Assembly (NCBI GenBank): GCA_001510575.1
Contig: LNGK01000006.1
Coordinates: 1,545,565-1,609,564 of the forward strand
DNA length: 64,000 nt
From: Knoxdaviesia capensis
Lineage: Eukaryota; Ascomycota; Sordariomycetes; Microascales; Gondwanamycetaceae
Reading direction: 5' to 3'
The notes under the pieces were generated by a model that saw only the letters and a program-made list of their open reading frames with translations, was not told the DNA's origin and did not search any database. Of the stretch, positions 11,433 to 23,458 are shown one piece after another. Made by a program: the position numbers and the translations under genes. The number at the start of each line of letters is the position of its first letter. The stretch's first letter is position 1.

Positions 11433-13471
11433 TTTGATGGTTGGGATTGAGGAGAAGAAAAAGGGGTGAAAAGTGCTTTGAGTTGGGCGACGAAAAGTGT
11501 CGGAGTGAGTGGGAATGAAAGTGAGTAGTGGTGGTGGTGGATGAAGAAGAGAGTTGGTGAAAATTCTAAATGTTGAGTTGAAAGAAAGATGTAGGGCGTG
11601 TCGGGGGGGGAAGCAGATTAAGTAGTTTTTGCGCGTGCAGGCACAATCACTGATCACCGCGACCCTCAGAAATGCGCTAGTCCGTAAAGGGTAATAATCT
11701 CAAAACAACATCTTGGGTGACACATCCACCCATAAAAATCCGGCCACACAGAAAAAAAAATAGTACCCAGGCACAAATAACCAGGGAGGCAGGCGCGCTC
11801 GCTTTTTTCCAACGCGTCAAATTAACAAAACCAGTTGGGATGATGTTGTTTTTTTGGCTTTACTTTTTCTTCATCAAAGCAACATCAAGTCGAAAACCCC
11901 CCGCCACTCATGTTCTTTCCCTGCAAGCATATGTATGCATGGTGATGTACCTACATACATACTGTACATGTGTGCATACAGGTACCTACATAGATATATG
12001 GTCGACTGACTAACAGTACATATGTACAGTATATCAGAGTCAAGATGTAGTTTTTTTGCGGGTGTATTCACAGAGCTGTTAAGATCATTTGGAACAGGTG
12101 GCTCTTCACCAGTTGCCTTTTTCTCTGGTATGGTGGATCTCATCATTCGCTCCATGCACAGCATGTATCGCGGGAACTGCTAAAAAACACTTCTTTAACT
12201 CTTTGCCCAGCGGTAACACTACAAACACGGTGAAGATATGTTCATAGGGTGGCATTCCCCACATTCAGCGATGAAGGTGGTTCTGGCCCTTCTGGGTCAC
12301 ATCTGTCCCCGACCTACGGTTTATAGTTTACACATATGCGACATTCAACCCGCCACGCCCTCTCTCCGTCAAGCTTGGAAGCTGTACGGCGGTATGTAAG
12401 TATATACTGTACACATGTACGTGCACACAGGCGCGCATTTAAGGTAGAAACGCCCACGGTACATCACCTTTCACAGCTGCCCCTCTTCCATTACGGGATG
12501 GTGTCCTCTTTTATACGCTCAGTGTTTGGGCATATGCATGTGTATATGTGCTACTATTAACATGTATTATATATTTGGGGGTACATGTGTACTTGCAGGT
12601 GTTGGTGATTGTCGCTTGCATCTTCCAGTGTTGACTTTCGACCTTCCACCACAATCAAGGAAAGTCGAAAGCAGAAACTATGTTAAACAGCAGAAAAACA
12701 TCATCAAATCAGGACAGAAAATAAAGCTTGGAGGGGGAAAGAAAATAAAACAAAAATTCAAAGAAGAAAATGCACCCCATGAATTATTAGGAGGATCCAG
12801 TCAAAGTAGTTTCATTTCAAAGTGCTTGACATTTTGAAAACACGGAACGACAGTGTGTATGTATTTGGTGCACAACAATCAAAACAACTGATTAGTCGCC
12901 TAGTGAGAAAATACATGGTTGGGAATGGCAGGAGTGATGAGATTAACAAGCCAGCCAGCCAGAAAAGAATTCCATATAATATTTTCTTCGGAAATGCGTG
13001 AGGCTTAAAGTCAGAGAGCAGGAGAAAAAGAAAAAGAAAAGAAAAAAAACAATGGGAGAATTACCCTTTTGGGAAGTGGTGTCTGCAAACCGATAAGCCT
13101 TCCCGGTCTGATTAAATAAGAAGCCGGGGTGGGTACATGGTACGCATATTTTGCTGGTGACGCGAGCGTTAATCAAAGTACCGTGGTACAAGTCGCGCTG
13201 GCCCGTGCTTTTTTTTTTCAAGCTTCCACGCATTTTTGTTTTGCTAAAGATCAGTAACAGCGTGCCAGACGTCGCGTCCGCATACAAAAGGTCGACCTCC
13301 CCCTCAAACCTACCTTTTGCCTTCCACCAACTTTTTCTCTCCTTCATCACCTACACACTTTCATTCTTCTACTCTGCCAACTCAACTTCTTACTTCCACT
13401 TTCTTCCATCCTCAGCTCACTTTTTTTCTGTCATCCAACTCCCCCCCTTTTTTCAATCCCCATCTTTCGCA
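11433..13471. promoter_or_regulatory. Divergent H2A-H2B intergenic region
   Basis: This 2.04 kb spacer between two divergent histone genes has no convincing open frame. It holds C/T-rich leaders next to both start codons, a cluster of palindromic TACTGTAC/GTACAGTA words (about 11960, 12025 and 12406) with nearby ACATGTAC-type palindromes, and an imperfect 13-bp inverted repeat at 12635-12671. Coordinated expression of the pair from this region is expected. Confidence 0.6.
12635..12671. repeat. Imperfect 13-bp inverted repeat in histone spacer
   Basis: The left arm CTTTCGACCTTCC and right arm GGAAAGTCGAAAG are reverse complements except for one position, with an 11-base loop. The element lies about 800 bases upstream of H2B. 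It could be a cruciform, a dimeric protein site or an RNA hairpin. It is not the short metazoan histone 3' stem-loop. Confidence 0.6.
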
Positions 13472-14045
<574 letters not shown>

Positions 14046-14334
14046 ATTTGTCTTTGTCTCTTTTTTTCACGTTTGGTATTCGGATGTCCTTGCGGGATCT
14101 GTGGTTGACGTTTTGTCGGCCATCCTTTGGGTTGTTTTTTTTTAATGCGTTACGGATGGGTTCTGCTTTTTTATTAATGGGGGCCTATGTCTTTGCCCGG
14201 TCATTTGGGGTTTTGCGGCTGTACAATACACCTTGAGAATTATGGTTTCAGGTCGAATGAAATGACATAAAACAATCATCACTTTCTCTCCATTTCTGAC
14301 TATCTATCTATGGCGTTCTTTTCGTTTAACTTGT

Positions 14335-16303
14335 CTATCTTAGGCCCGCTTTGGTACTCTTCATTATGTGTGGGATTGGGCGCAGAATTCCTTTGTTCTC
14401 CGCTGATCCCAGCGCGGTTCCTGTGCTCCATCCCATCTTCTGCAACAGGCTGTGTCCGCGATTGTCGTGACCGATTTCTGGCAGATGTCCGGCGATTATT
14501 TCTCCGTCGTTGTATCTCGAAGAATTGACGCCGGGAATGCCACGGCGAGCAGGATTGCCGCCGCCTCCGTTAAAAAGGTTAAACACTTTACGTTCCACCC
14601 GGCTCAGTGTCTCGTGCAGATTCAGACGGTCAGATGCTTGGGTCTTGTAGAGTGTGAGACGGCGATTCTCCGCGCTTCCAACTGACTTGGACTTCAGCTT
14701 CAGTTCGTGTCCCATCTTGTGAAGCTTTCTTCGTTGATCAATCGGCATGGCAGGAAATATAAGTCTGTTTTGTGAGAGAGTTTTGGCAGTTAGTTAGGCT
14801 CCTGAAAGGGCAGCGTTCCGTCGTGTGTTCAACCGGATTCATGGCTTCACTCACTGTTCGCAATCTGAGCTCATGAATGTTCTTAGCTCATCGACGATAT
14901 CGCCGGCCTTCATACCCTCGGGATAGCGAAGTGATATGTTGCCATCATATTTGTTCTTCTGGCCCAGCGTTCCTTCCGCGCGCATTCTCTCCCGTTCCTT
15001 TTTGCGGGCCGCCTTCTTCAGCCGGTTCGTTGACATTGACATCTCCATGGAATCTATTACATCTTGGTCAAGGTGCGCGCGAAAATCGGCCTTCAGCAAC
15101 GACCCCTTCTTTTTGCGTCTCTGTGACTCGGCCAGCATAATCACATCACCTTCATCAAACTCGTCTTCTTCGTTCCCGTCCGTCGTTTCGTCGGCATCGG
15201 GATCCTGGTCTCTGTCGGATATTAAGGAACTTTCATCATCGCTTCCGTCAGAGTCATCATTGTCCGTGCCGTCGCCACTCGTGTCGCCAGCCTGGCCTTT
15301 CACAAAATCAGTTTCGTCAGACTGGATGTAAAGGTCACCCTGGTCCCCTCCCAAATCTCTGTAGAGGAAATTCTGAGAGATATCAGGGATGTCATCTTCG
15401 TCTTCTTCGTCTTCGATCAGGTTGCGCATGTAGTCCTCGATAGCTAGCTTCTCCTCATCCTGGGTCGCGTGCTCGTCGTCTGAGGTGCGGGGGTACACTG
15501 GCGCTGGTTGCGCCATGCTACCCGAGGTTCGTTTCCTTCTTGGGCGCATTCGAGGGCGTCTGTTCTTTTTGACTCCACTCATCTCCTCTGTTTCCGTGCC
15601 ACTGGCCGTCGGTTGTGATACCTCAAGTTGTTCAAATGCGCGTTCGATGCCGATAATCTGAGGCGCCTCGTTCTTAGGCACTGGTGGGGCCTTGCTAGCC
15701 AGTATCCCACCCTTGCGACCCTTGAAAACGATTTCCTCGCCGTCGCTAGACTCTGAAAATTCGTCCGCGGGTTTGGCTGCTGAGGTGTTTGATGCCTTGG
15801 ACTTCAACTGCACTGTGCTTTCCGCTGTTTGTCTTGACACCGCCGCTAGTGATTGCAGAATGTTCGATGTCGTAGCCTTAGTGCCGGTAGGTTGTAGAGT
15901 GGTCTGGTATGGAGACACTTTCGATTTGCCTGTCGTTTCCGGGCTCGCTATGGGGTTCGTACTGTCGGTCTTCGTGGAGTCGAGTTCGTCGGCTGGCGGT
16001 ATCTCGAATTCGAGCAGTGGCTGTATGAAGCCAGCACTGATAAATAAAACCGGGCGCAGTCGCAGACGGGGGTCGGATGAACCTTGATTTTTATATCGAT
16101 TTGAGGTGTTGAAAGCTTCGGCTCTCATGCTATATCCACCTGTGGTGCATCGGAATCAGTTAACGGCTGGGAAGACAACGCATGTGTTTTTTGCCTTGAA
16201 CTTTACCATCATGATTGAAGCCAAATAATTCGTCCGCTAGTGGGTCTGTAAATAAAGGCAACTTCCTGTTTCGGCCCCTTTTGCCTCGATTTCTCCTGGT
16301 CAT
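14335..16303 (-). CDS. SQS1/PFA1-like R3H and G-patch protein
   Basis: Three exons, 16207-16303, 14855-16139 and 14335-14764, encode about 603 aa. The short first exon (MTRRNRGKRGRNRK...) is basic. The middle is Ser/Glu/Asp-rich, with acidic runs at about residues 260-370 typical of disordered nucleolar proteins. The end carries an R3H-like segment (RRKLHKMGHELKLKSKS) and a G-patch (GHSLLQKMGWSTGTALG). Yeast Sqs1/Pfa1 uses its G-patch to activate the helicase Prp43 in ribosome biogenesis and splicing. Exon 1 was chosen because its phase fits and it restores the basic start; the Met at 16128 would truncate the protein. Confidence 0.8.
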
Positions 16304-17111
16304 GGTTCTTCGCTGTGAATATATTGGGGTGGGGTGTAATGAGACTGAATCTGGAATCTTGATGTTTCAGAGGCCTAACCATGGTGGGATGTTGTTGATG
16401 TGTGGCAGAACTCTTTATGTTTTTGAGGGTCCACAAAAAAATTTGGGGGCTAGTTTGGGGGTTTCAAGGTGGACTTCCTCGTCAAAACGAGTCAGTTTAA
16501 CGGTGGAGGATTCACCATCATATTCGTCCTAGGTATCCCTATAAGGAGATATAGTCATAGGTATGTTCATACTTAACCGCCTTAGGCGTATCCTATAATA
16601 TTCAGCTACACTGGTTTCAAGGGCATATTGTATGTAAAGTTTATCTAACACCCGGATAGCAACAAGTTATATAGACTATTGGCTCAAGCATTTCCAAAGT
16701 TAGGTGTAAGCTGGAAAAACACGAAAACCCTAACCCTACAAGGCGGGATTTGTGCACATGTTTATCCATAATGTCATGAAAAGGAAGACACCACCAACAG
16801 ACTAGAGCAAGGCGAAATACATAGTGCACAATGAACCTCAATTGTAAACAAATGGAATGATATATGAACATTTACACGCCTATCTATGTATTATTCACCG
16901 CCGGTACCGCCGGACTGCAAACGAATGCACCCCGGATGATGAAGCTATCCTCTAGAGGGCTACAGCACACATGCCCAAACCAAGAAAAGGATAGCTTCAC
17001 AGGAAACCCAAAAAAAAAGGGAAAGGAACATCGGAAACAATCATACACAAATCCCGTGACAAGATTCAGTCAACCACTACAGAAAAAAAAGGAGACGGGG
17101 CAGTGAGAGAA
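16304..17111. other. Intergenic region between SQS1-like and LPD1 genes
   Basis: The 5' flank of the SQS1-like gene joins the 3' flank of LPD1 here. A second AACCCTAACCCTA telomere-like word lies at 16726-16738. No coding sequence was recognised. Confidence 0.5.
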
Positions 17112-19028
17112 CTAAAAGTGGATGGCCTTCGAGTAGGTGGCCATGGCAGCCTCCTTGAAAGCCTCGGCAAGAGTAGGATGAGCGTGGCAAGTCCGCGCAA
17201 TGTCCTCGGAAGAAGCGCCATACTCCATCGCCAGGGTACCCTCCGCAATCATCTCACCGGCATTCGGTCCAATGATATGAACGCCGAGGATTCGATCAGT
17301 TTCGGGATCAGCAAGGATCTTGACCATTCCGTCGGTGTCCAGGTTGGTCTTCGCACGAGAGTTGGCAGAGAAGGGGAATGTGCCGGCACGGAAAGGAATG
17401 TTCTGAGCGCGTAGCTCCTGCTCATTCTGACCGACCCAGGCAACCTCGGGGTGGGTGTACATGACCGAGGGAATGCATCCGTAGTTGACGTGACCGTGAC
17501 CGTGCTTCATGTACTCAACAACGGCGACAGCTTCCTCTTCAGCCTTATGAGCTAGCATAGGACCAAAAGTCACGTCGCCAACGCAGCGAATATGGGGAAT
17601 CTTGGTGCGGTATTCCGAGTCGATAATGACGCGTCCGCGATCATCAAGCTCAAGGCCGATATTCTCAAGACCGAGACCACCAGTGTATGGGCGGCGGCCA
17701 ATCGCGACCAGGACGACATCGGCGTCGATCTGATGGGAAATCATGATTAGTAAACAGCACTCCAACTCCATTTAACTCAGAATCAACCGGGCCGGTCAAT
17801 TAACCGAGAAGGTACAAAGGCACAACGTACCTCTTCAGGCTTGCCGCCCTTAGCAGCGTCAATCTGCAACTTGATCTTGTCGCCAGTGGTATCGCCTCCG
17901 AGAACCTTGGTGTTCAGCTTGAAGTCCATACCCTGCTTCTTCAGGAGCTTCTGGGCACTCTTAGAAATCTCGGTGTCCATTCCGGGACCGCCGATCTGGC
18001 CCAGGAACTCGACCACGGTAACCTTGGTTCCCAGTCTCGACCAGACGGAACCCATCTCGAGTCCAATGATACCGCCTCCAATGACGACCATCGACTCGGG
18101 AATCTTCTTGAGAGCTATCGCTCCCGTGCTTGTGATGACGCGCTCCTCATCGATCTGGAGACCGGGGAAAGGAGTAGACTCGCTACCAGTGGCAATCAGA
18201 ATGTTCTTTCCAGTAACCACCGTCTCGCTGCCGTCATTGAGCTCAACCTTGATGTCATGCTCGTTGATGAACGAACCAGAGCCCTTCAGGTACTCAACGC
18301 CGTTCTTTTTCAACAGGAACTCAACACCCTTAGTCAAACCCGAGACCGACATTTCTTTCGCCTTCATGAAGTTCTCAAGGTTGAGCTTGACATCGCCGAC
18401 CTCGATACCGCGGTTCTTCGTGTCGTGCAGGATCTGGTGGTAGAGGTGCGAGTTGTTGAGTAGGGATTTCGATGGGATACATCCGACGTTCAGGCAAGTA
18501 CCACCGAGAGTGCCACGCTTTTCGATGCATGTAACCTATATCACCACAAAGAATAAGATAAACAGTGAGAATATGAACTACATCAGTTGGACAAAACGGC
18601 GGAGAAAAATTACCTTCATGCCCTCTTGGCCAGCCTTGATGGCGGCGACGTAGCCGGCGACACCACCTCCAATAATGACGAGATCCTTCTCCTCTACAAT
18701 GTGTGTTAAATGGTGTGCTATCCATATGCAGCGAGAAAAAAAAAAGCCAACTGTGTTCAAGGTATCTGCTTGTCTGGTAAGACAGAAGGGAATCGGGACT
18801 CTTAAGACATACCGGAAGCCGACGCGAACGATCGGGTCCATGTTGAAGAGAGGTAAGAGGTCGACACGCTATATGTATAACACCAATTTTCAGTTAGACC
18901 GTCAATGTTGCGACCAGGAAAACACCGGAAGACCGGAGGTTTTTCTTGGGTGGCCCGAATGATACATACAAGCTCTTTCTAATAGCTGGCCGAAGGGCCG
19001 CACAGGATGTTATGCGTGCCGGCAACAT
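17112..19028 (-). CDS. LPD1: Dihydrolipoamide dehydrogenase (E3), mitochondrial
   Basis: Five exons, 18970-19028, 18813-18868, 18614-18693, 17831-18535 and 17112-17729, encode 505 aa. The presequence ([19 protein letters not shown]...RSFASAS) predicts mitochondrial import. The FAD site is [13 protein letters not shown], the redox disulfide [13 protein letters not shown], the NAD site [13 protein letters not shown], and the C-terminal catalytic dyad HAHPTLAE. E3 reoxidises lipoyl groups on pyruvate dehydrogenase, 2-oxoglutarate dehydrogenase, branched-chain dehydrogenase and the glycine cleavage system. It therefore serves the KGD2 encoded 8 kb away. The two tiny first exons were recovered from splice consensus and phase. 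Confidence 0.95.
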
Positions 19029-19541
19029 TATGAATGTGAAATAATCTCGAATTTGTTGAAGTCAAGATGGGCGATGATGAATGCAAGCAAAAAAAAAAAA
19101 AAGAAAAAAAAAAGAAAGAAAGAGACGGAAGGAGGTTCCTTTTGTTAGAGGTTGGAGCTCCGAACAAGTTTTTGCGTTTTGCTTCGGTTGTTGAACGGAA
19201 TAACTAGGAATAGGGAGCAAAGAGAAGGACACCGGTAAGTACCTCAAACGCAACGGGATTTGTCAGTGGCAGAATTGACCAATCAGTGATGACGTGACAT
19301 TGGGTGCTCTTTAGTCCACGTGACGAGGTTGTGCTCTTAGCAGCTGATGACAGCTGCAGCCAGGTGTGAATCGAGTCTCAACTATTCAGGTTTCAGGATG
19401 TGGCTGGTCGCGTTTGAGGAACGCGTTAACCACATGATAAAATAAGCAAACGAGAAAAAGAGGTATCATTGCTATAACTGCCAGAAATCTTTGCTGTTTG
19501 AAGCTGGGCCCTTCCCTGACCATGATCCCACTCCGGATATG
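19029..19541 (-). promoter_or_regulatory. LPD1 promoter with CCAAT pair
   Basis: A CCAAT box lies at 19279-19283 and an inverted one (ATTGG) at 19299-19303, flanking a CRE-like TGACGTGA. A C/T-rich leader precedes the LPD1 start. The CCAAT boxes parallel those in the KGD2/NDUFB9 promoter and suggest Hap-complex control (inferred). The 3' flank of the SGD1 gene is also in this gap. Confidence 0.5.
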
Positions 19542-21740
19542 TTAATCTGCCCGGCTTATAGCATCCACAAACAATTTACACGATTTTCTGTCCGGTTTCG
19601 GGACTTGATGGGTTTTCAGCAGCTTCTTGATGAAACTGCTGAGAACAGAACCTAACTGGGATTGCCTCACGTCCAGCAGAACCTTGTCTTTAAAGCCAGA
19701 AAAGTTGGCCTTATCGTCACAGCTCTCACGTACCACAGAAAGAAAGAGGTGCTTCATCATACGTGACGTCGCTGGCTGGAGGGTTTGGAAGTTGATACTT
19801 CTAAGTGTTTGCAGTGGCACAGCCCCAAATGCAATCAAACTGCCAAACATGGTCCCTAGATTCTCTAGCCTTAGATCATCGGTGCCAAATATACCTTCGA
19901 TTCCGTCGTCGTCCGCGTCGTTAAAGAGGGGTTCTCCTAGTTGGCGGAGGAGGGCAAACATTTGGGTCTTGAAGGCAAATCTGATCCGACCATCGGAGCA
20001 CAACCGTTTCGCTACAGATGCGTAATATTGATTATATGGACTCTCCCCACTGGCGCAGACCAGAAGAACAAGAGCAACCTCACAACGATGGGTTTTATTC
20101 AAATTCAGCTGGCGGAAATGCGCAACGGCATCATCACAGCTAGAAGCACCGGCGATGGCGACCATAATGCTCTGTTGGATATCTGACCGGAGACCTTGCT
20201 CAACAGCTAACTTGCGAAGACGAGTTTCAGGAAGCCAAAAATCGTAGTCGTCATCGTTACTGGAGGCGATGCTGTCAGCGTCTGCGAGCACACCGCCCTT
20301 CTGGGGTTCGGCTCCGCCCTGGGGGTCTGATGTTGCTGAACTGTTGAAACTGGCTCCAATAAGCCACCATTTCCCCCTAGTCCCGGCTTGGTCAATATCG
20401 GCCAGGCCTATTCTTAAGGGCCCGGTAACCACGAGACGTCGAGAGCTGAGTGAACCGAGAACCTTTCGTGTCGAAGAAACCCGGTCAGAAACGACTACGG
20501 ACTCTTGTTGCCCGGATTTCAGCTTGTTGTTTTTCAGGTCCGTGATCATGTCAATCATGAATCGTGCTCGATTGGAGCCATCGGTTGACTGTGACGAAGC
20601 TCTGAGGGTAAGAACGATTTCGTTCAGAGCTTTCGGATCGTCCTTTCGAATGTACTTTCCTGCCATTCGGATAATGCAGAGCATGAGTTCAGTGCTCAAC
20701 TCTGTCACCCCTGAAAGCAACAATCTGATGAAGTCGAAGATGAGGTTGCTCCCCACTACCTGGAAAACGTATAGCTCCGAAAGTAGTAATACCAAGTTGG
20801 AGGTGATCTTTGATGGTGGCGCCGCGCTTTCAGTGGCCTTCGAGTACTCGGCATGAAATTTGCTGACAATCATGCTGATTAAATGCGAGCCAAAGCTTTC
20901 ACCAATGACCCGATACACTGCAGCGGAAAAACCTGCCGACAGGACAAAGAATGTATCGGGGAGTGCAGCTGGGTTATTGATCTGAGCAAGAATGGCGTCT
21001 GAAATCGCTGCCGTGACTTGGCCTCTGGCCTGAGTGTCATATAGTTTTTCGACTTCTTTCAAAATGCCGAGCAGGTTCGATTCTGAAAGGCGATTGAGAA
21101 GACCTTGCAGCTGCCTATGAATCCGTGTCGATTCAAAGTCACTAGAAGTGGTTCGGGATCTCAATGAAGGAGGTACGTATTTTGCCACATTGGTCCCTTC
21201 AGTAGGTGCAACATAGGGATTCTCGCGTTTTCGGACGGCAGGAGGGTCGTTCGTAGGGGCTTCGGCATTCTCGCTGTCGATATCATCACCCTCTTCCTCG
21301 CTACAAGATGGTGAGTCGTAGTCGTCAGATTCTTCGCCACCGTCACTAAAGCCAACGAACTCGCCCTCAGACGAATTCTCGAGGTCGGAGCCATCTTCAT
21401 CCTCATCCGACACGACTGACTTGCGATCGCGGGAGGTGGGCTTGTTAAGGCGGCCTTTGTTGGTTTCTGTGGCAGATCGTTTGGAGGCCAACCACTCGTG
21501 GTACTCGGTCTGTTCTTTTGACGAAGAGGCATGGCCATCTTCCACATCGAAGGTATCATCGGAAAGACCAAATAACTCCTCTAGGCCGTCATCTGGTTGT
21601 GAGGATGTTGTTTTCTTGCGCTTGATACCGAGCTTCCGTTCAAGTTGTCGAATTTTTGCATCATCCTCGGCGATTTGCCGCTTGAGTGAACTAGATGATG
21701 TAGTAGCTGGAGCTACTCGCCTGTGTTCAAAGTCGCTCAT
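19542..21740 (-). CDS. SGD1/NOM1-like nucleolar MIF4G-MA3 protein
   Basis: A single uninterrupted frame encodes 732 aa. The N-terminus has a coiled, basic start (RQLERKLGIKRKK) followed by long acidic Ser/Asp/Glu stretches to about residue 190. The MIF4G domain spans roughly 205-410 (RIHRQLQGLLNRLSESN...). The MA3 domain spans about 525-640 (SDIQQSIMVAIAGASSCDDA, CASGESPYNQYY). This order is that of yeast Sgd1 and human NOM1, nucleolar factors required for 18S rRNA maturation that bind DEAD-box helicases. It is divergent from SRP14 with a 501-base spacer. Confidence 0.88.
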   Translation of the reverse strand: MSDFEHRRVAPATTSSSSLKRQIAEDDAKIRQLERKLGIKRKKTTSSQPDDGLEELFGLSDDTFDVEDGHASSSKEQTEYHEWLASKRSATETNKGRLNKPTSRDRKSVVSDEDEDGSDLENSSEGEFVGFSDGGEESDDYDSPSCSEEEGDDIDSENAEAPTNDPPAVRKRENPYVAPTEGTNVAKYVPPSLRSRTTSSDFESTRIHRQLQGLLNRLSESNLLGILKEVEKLYDTQARGQVTAAISDAILAQINNPAALPDTFFVLSAGFSAAVYRVIGESFGSHLISMIVSKFHAEYSKATESAAPPSKITSNLVLLLSELYVFQVVGSNLIFDFIRLLLSGVTELSTELMLCIIRMAGKYIRKDDPKALNEIVLTLRASSQSTDGSNRARFMIDMITDLKNNKLKSGQQESVVVSDRVSSTRKVLGSLSSRRLVVTGPLRIGLADIDQAGTRGKWWLIGASFNSSATSDPQGGAEPQKGGVLADADSIASSNDDDYDFWLPETRLRKLAVEQGLRSDIQQSIMVAIAGASSCDDAVAHFRQLNLNKTHRCEVALVLLVCASGESPYNQYYASVAKRLCSDGRIRFAFKTQMFALLRQLGEPLFNDADDDGIEGIFGTDDLRLENLGTMFGSLIAFGAVPLQTLRSINFQTLQPATSRMMKHLFLSVVRESCDDKANFSGFKDKVLLDVRQSQLGSVLSSFIKKLLKTHQVPKPDRKSCKLFVDAISRAD

Positions 21741-22241
21741 CGGATGAGCATGCGACAGTCAATGAAAAAGAAAGAAAAATGAGCGTGACTGTTCGACAAG
21801 TGTGGAATAGAGAAAAGGTGTGAAGGAGAACGAGTCTGTGATGTACTAAAGGAAAAAAAAATCGTTATCGATAAGGATAGTGCAAGATCCAAGCTTGAAG
21901 ACCCCACGAATATTGAATGAAACTTTAGGGCCGTCACGTGAACCACTTTTCGCCTTCAACCCTCAACATCCAAGGCTCAGTAGAAATTATATTATACGTG
22001 CGTGAGTTGCAATTTGGGACATTCGCGTTCGCATACGATTCGATTTTAATACGTGGAATACCTTCATATCTGAACGGTTGACGCAATTTGACATCTCACA
22101 GCTTGCCTTTTCATTCTCTTAGCCACTCCATTTTCTTCTCGTGCGTCTCGCTTGATGCCCCTCTTTGAAGATACCTGCCAACAAACACGTCTGGACCTTT
22201 CTACGAACCGGAAGTCCTAGTCTAGACACCTAAACGACATA
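21741..22241. promoter_or_regulatory. Divergent SGD1-SRP14 spacer
   Basis: This compact shared upstream region has C/T-rich leaders beside both starts. No specific operator was recognised. Confidence 0.45.
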
Positions 22242-22749
22242 ATGGTTGGCGGCCATATCAGCAACGATGAAGTATATGACTTCATAAGCCCTAAACACTC
22301 TCGTAATGTTGCTAACAGTGCATGTGCCATTAGTTCTTTAGCCGACTGGCTCAGCTGTTTGAGCACCGGCGCAGCAGAGAACACGGATCCGTGTTTCTGG
22401 TGCAGAAGAGATGTTAGTTTAGCTCACTGATATTGCTGTATGGCAGACAACGGGACAATTATGCTAATTTATTTTCAATTGCGAAGTATCATACAACGCC
22501 GACGCGACGATGACCTCGGATCAGTCGACCGACCCCCTGCCGATCCTTATCCGTGCGACTGACGGAAAGTCTCAGGAGAAGCGGAGTAAGAAGACTAAAC
22601 TTTCGACTATCGTGCAGCCGCAAGATCTCGAGAAGTTCTACGCTAAATACGCAGATGTCTGCAAGGTTGGCATGGCTTCCTTAAGGCCTCGTGATCGCCG
22701 GAAGAAGGCCAAGGCGAAGAAGCGAAAGGCGGCCCCAGCCAAAGAATAG
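22242..22749 (+). CDS. SRP14: Signal recognition particle subunit SRP14
   Basis: Three exons, 22242-22271, 22334-22412 and 22487-22749, encode 123 aa. The start MVGGHISNDEFFSRL and the segment HGSVFLVQKRLSY are typical of SRP14, followed by PILIRATDGKS and FYAKYADVCKVGMASLRPRD. The C-terminus is a Lys-rich tail (KKAKAKKRKAAPAKE). SRP14 binds the Alu domain of SRP RNA and takes part in elongation arrest during co-translational targeting to the ER. The splice pattern was chosen because it restores the conserved FF and KRL/SY junctions in phase; reading through the introns breaks the family match. Confidence 0.92.
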
Positions 22750-23167
22750 GAGAACTGTACGAAGAGCTTGGGCATAATCAATACCTAGTTGCTGTCTACT
22801 GCTCTCAATTCAACGTAAAAAAGCCTCCCTGTGCATTCATGACTGGCGTTGTACTTATTCTTAGATGGTTGTTTGACACTCATGGATACACCACGTGGCG
22901 ATATCTCTAAAAGAACCTGCACAAGCTTTCATTTTTGAAGAACGGGCAAACTCTTTTTTATGTGCATGTGGCATTCCTTAGATGCCAAATCTTGAATCTA
23001 CCTTTAACGCTGACGATGACGAAATGAAAGTTCCCTCCCACGAAGACTAAAACTGTGATATCAATAAAAAACTCAGGATACCACCGTGCCCAATCTTGTT
23101 CACTAGCCATGTTGTTGCTAGGTCTTGGTTGGCCCAAAGCAGACTCTTGACATCCAGCGGTAGAATC
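22750..23167. other. 3' flanks of SRP14 and small Cys-rich gene
   Basis: This is a convergent gap. I see nothing coding in it. Confidence 0.5.
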
Positions 23168-23458
23168 TTATTTCTGCACTCCCTCCTGCGATTGGAGTGA
23201 TCCATCAAGCTCCTGGTTCTCTCGCTCCTTAGCCTGGATCTTGGCCTTGGCCTTGGCCTGTAGGTGCATAGCTTGCACGCGGGAATCACGGCACGCATCA
23301 CATTCCGCCATTTTGAGGTCGTTCGGATTCCCCACGTACATGCACAGGCGATCCGGGCATCTCGACTTGGGGTTGCTATCCACACAGGACGCCAACTTCT
23401 TGTTGTAACCCCATTTAACGTAGCAAGAGCTGCAGATGAAACACCACAGCTCACACAT
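23168..23458 (-). CDS. Small Cys-rich hypothetical protein
   Basis: An open frame of 96 aa starts MCELWCFICSSCYVKWG. It has nine cysteines in the first 56 residues (2, 6, 9, 12, 25, 34, 39, 53, 56), several in CxxC spacing, then an Ala/Lys/Gln-rich amphipathic tail (QAKAKAKIQAKEREN). There is no signal peptide. The frame is open for 62 codons further upstream, but the added residues look like leader sequence. Spacing resembles the small 'MCE..C' Cys-rich proteins common in Eurotiales, for which I know no function. Zinc binding is possible. That it is a real gene is likely but not certain. Confidence 0.5.
   Translation of the reverse strand: MCELWCFICSSCYVKWGYNKKLASCVDSNPKSRCPDRLCMYVGNPNDLKMAECDACRDSRVQAMHLQAKAKAKIQAKERENQELDGSLQSQEGVQK

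Noticed and set aside
17249..18463. Plus-strand frames antisense to LPD1, one of 200 aa
   Set aside because: LPD1 is unambiguous on the other strand with FAD, NAD and disulfide motifs; the antisense frames are by-products of its codon bias.
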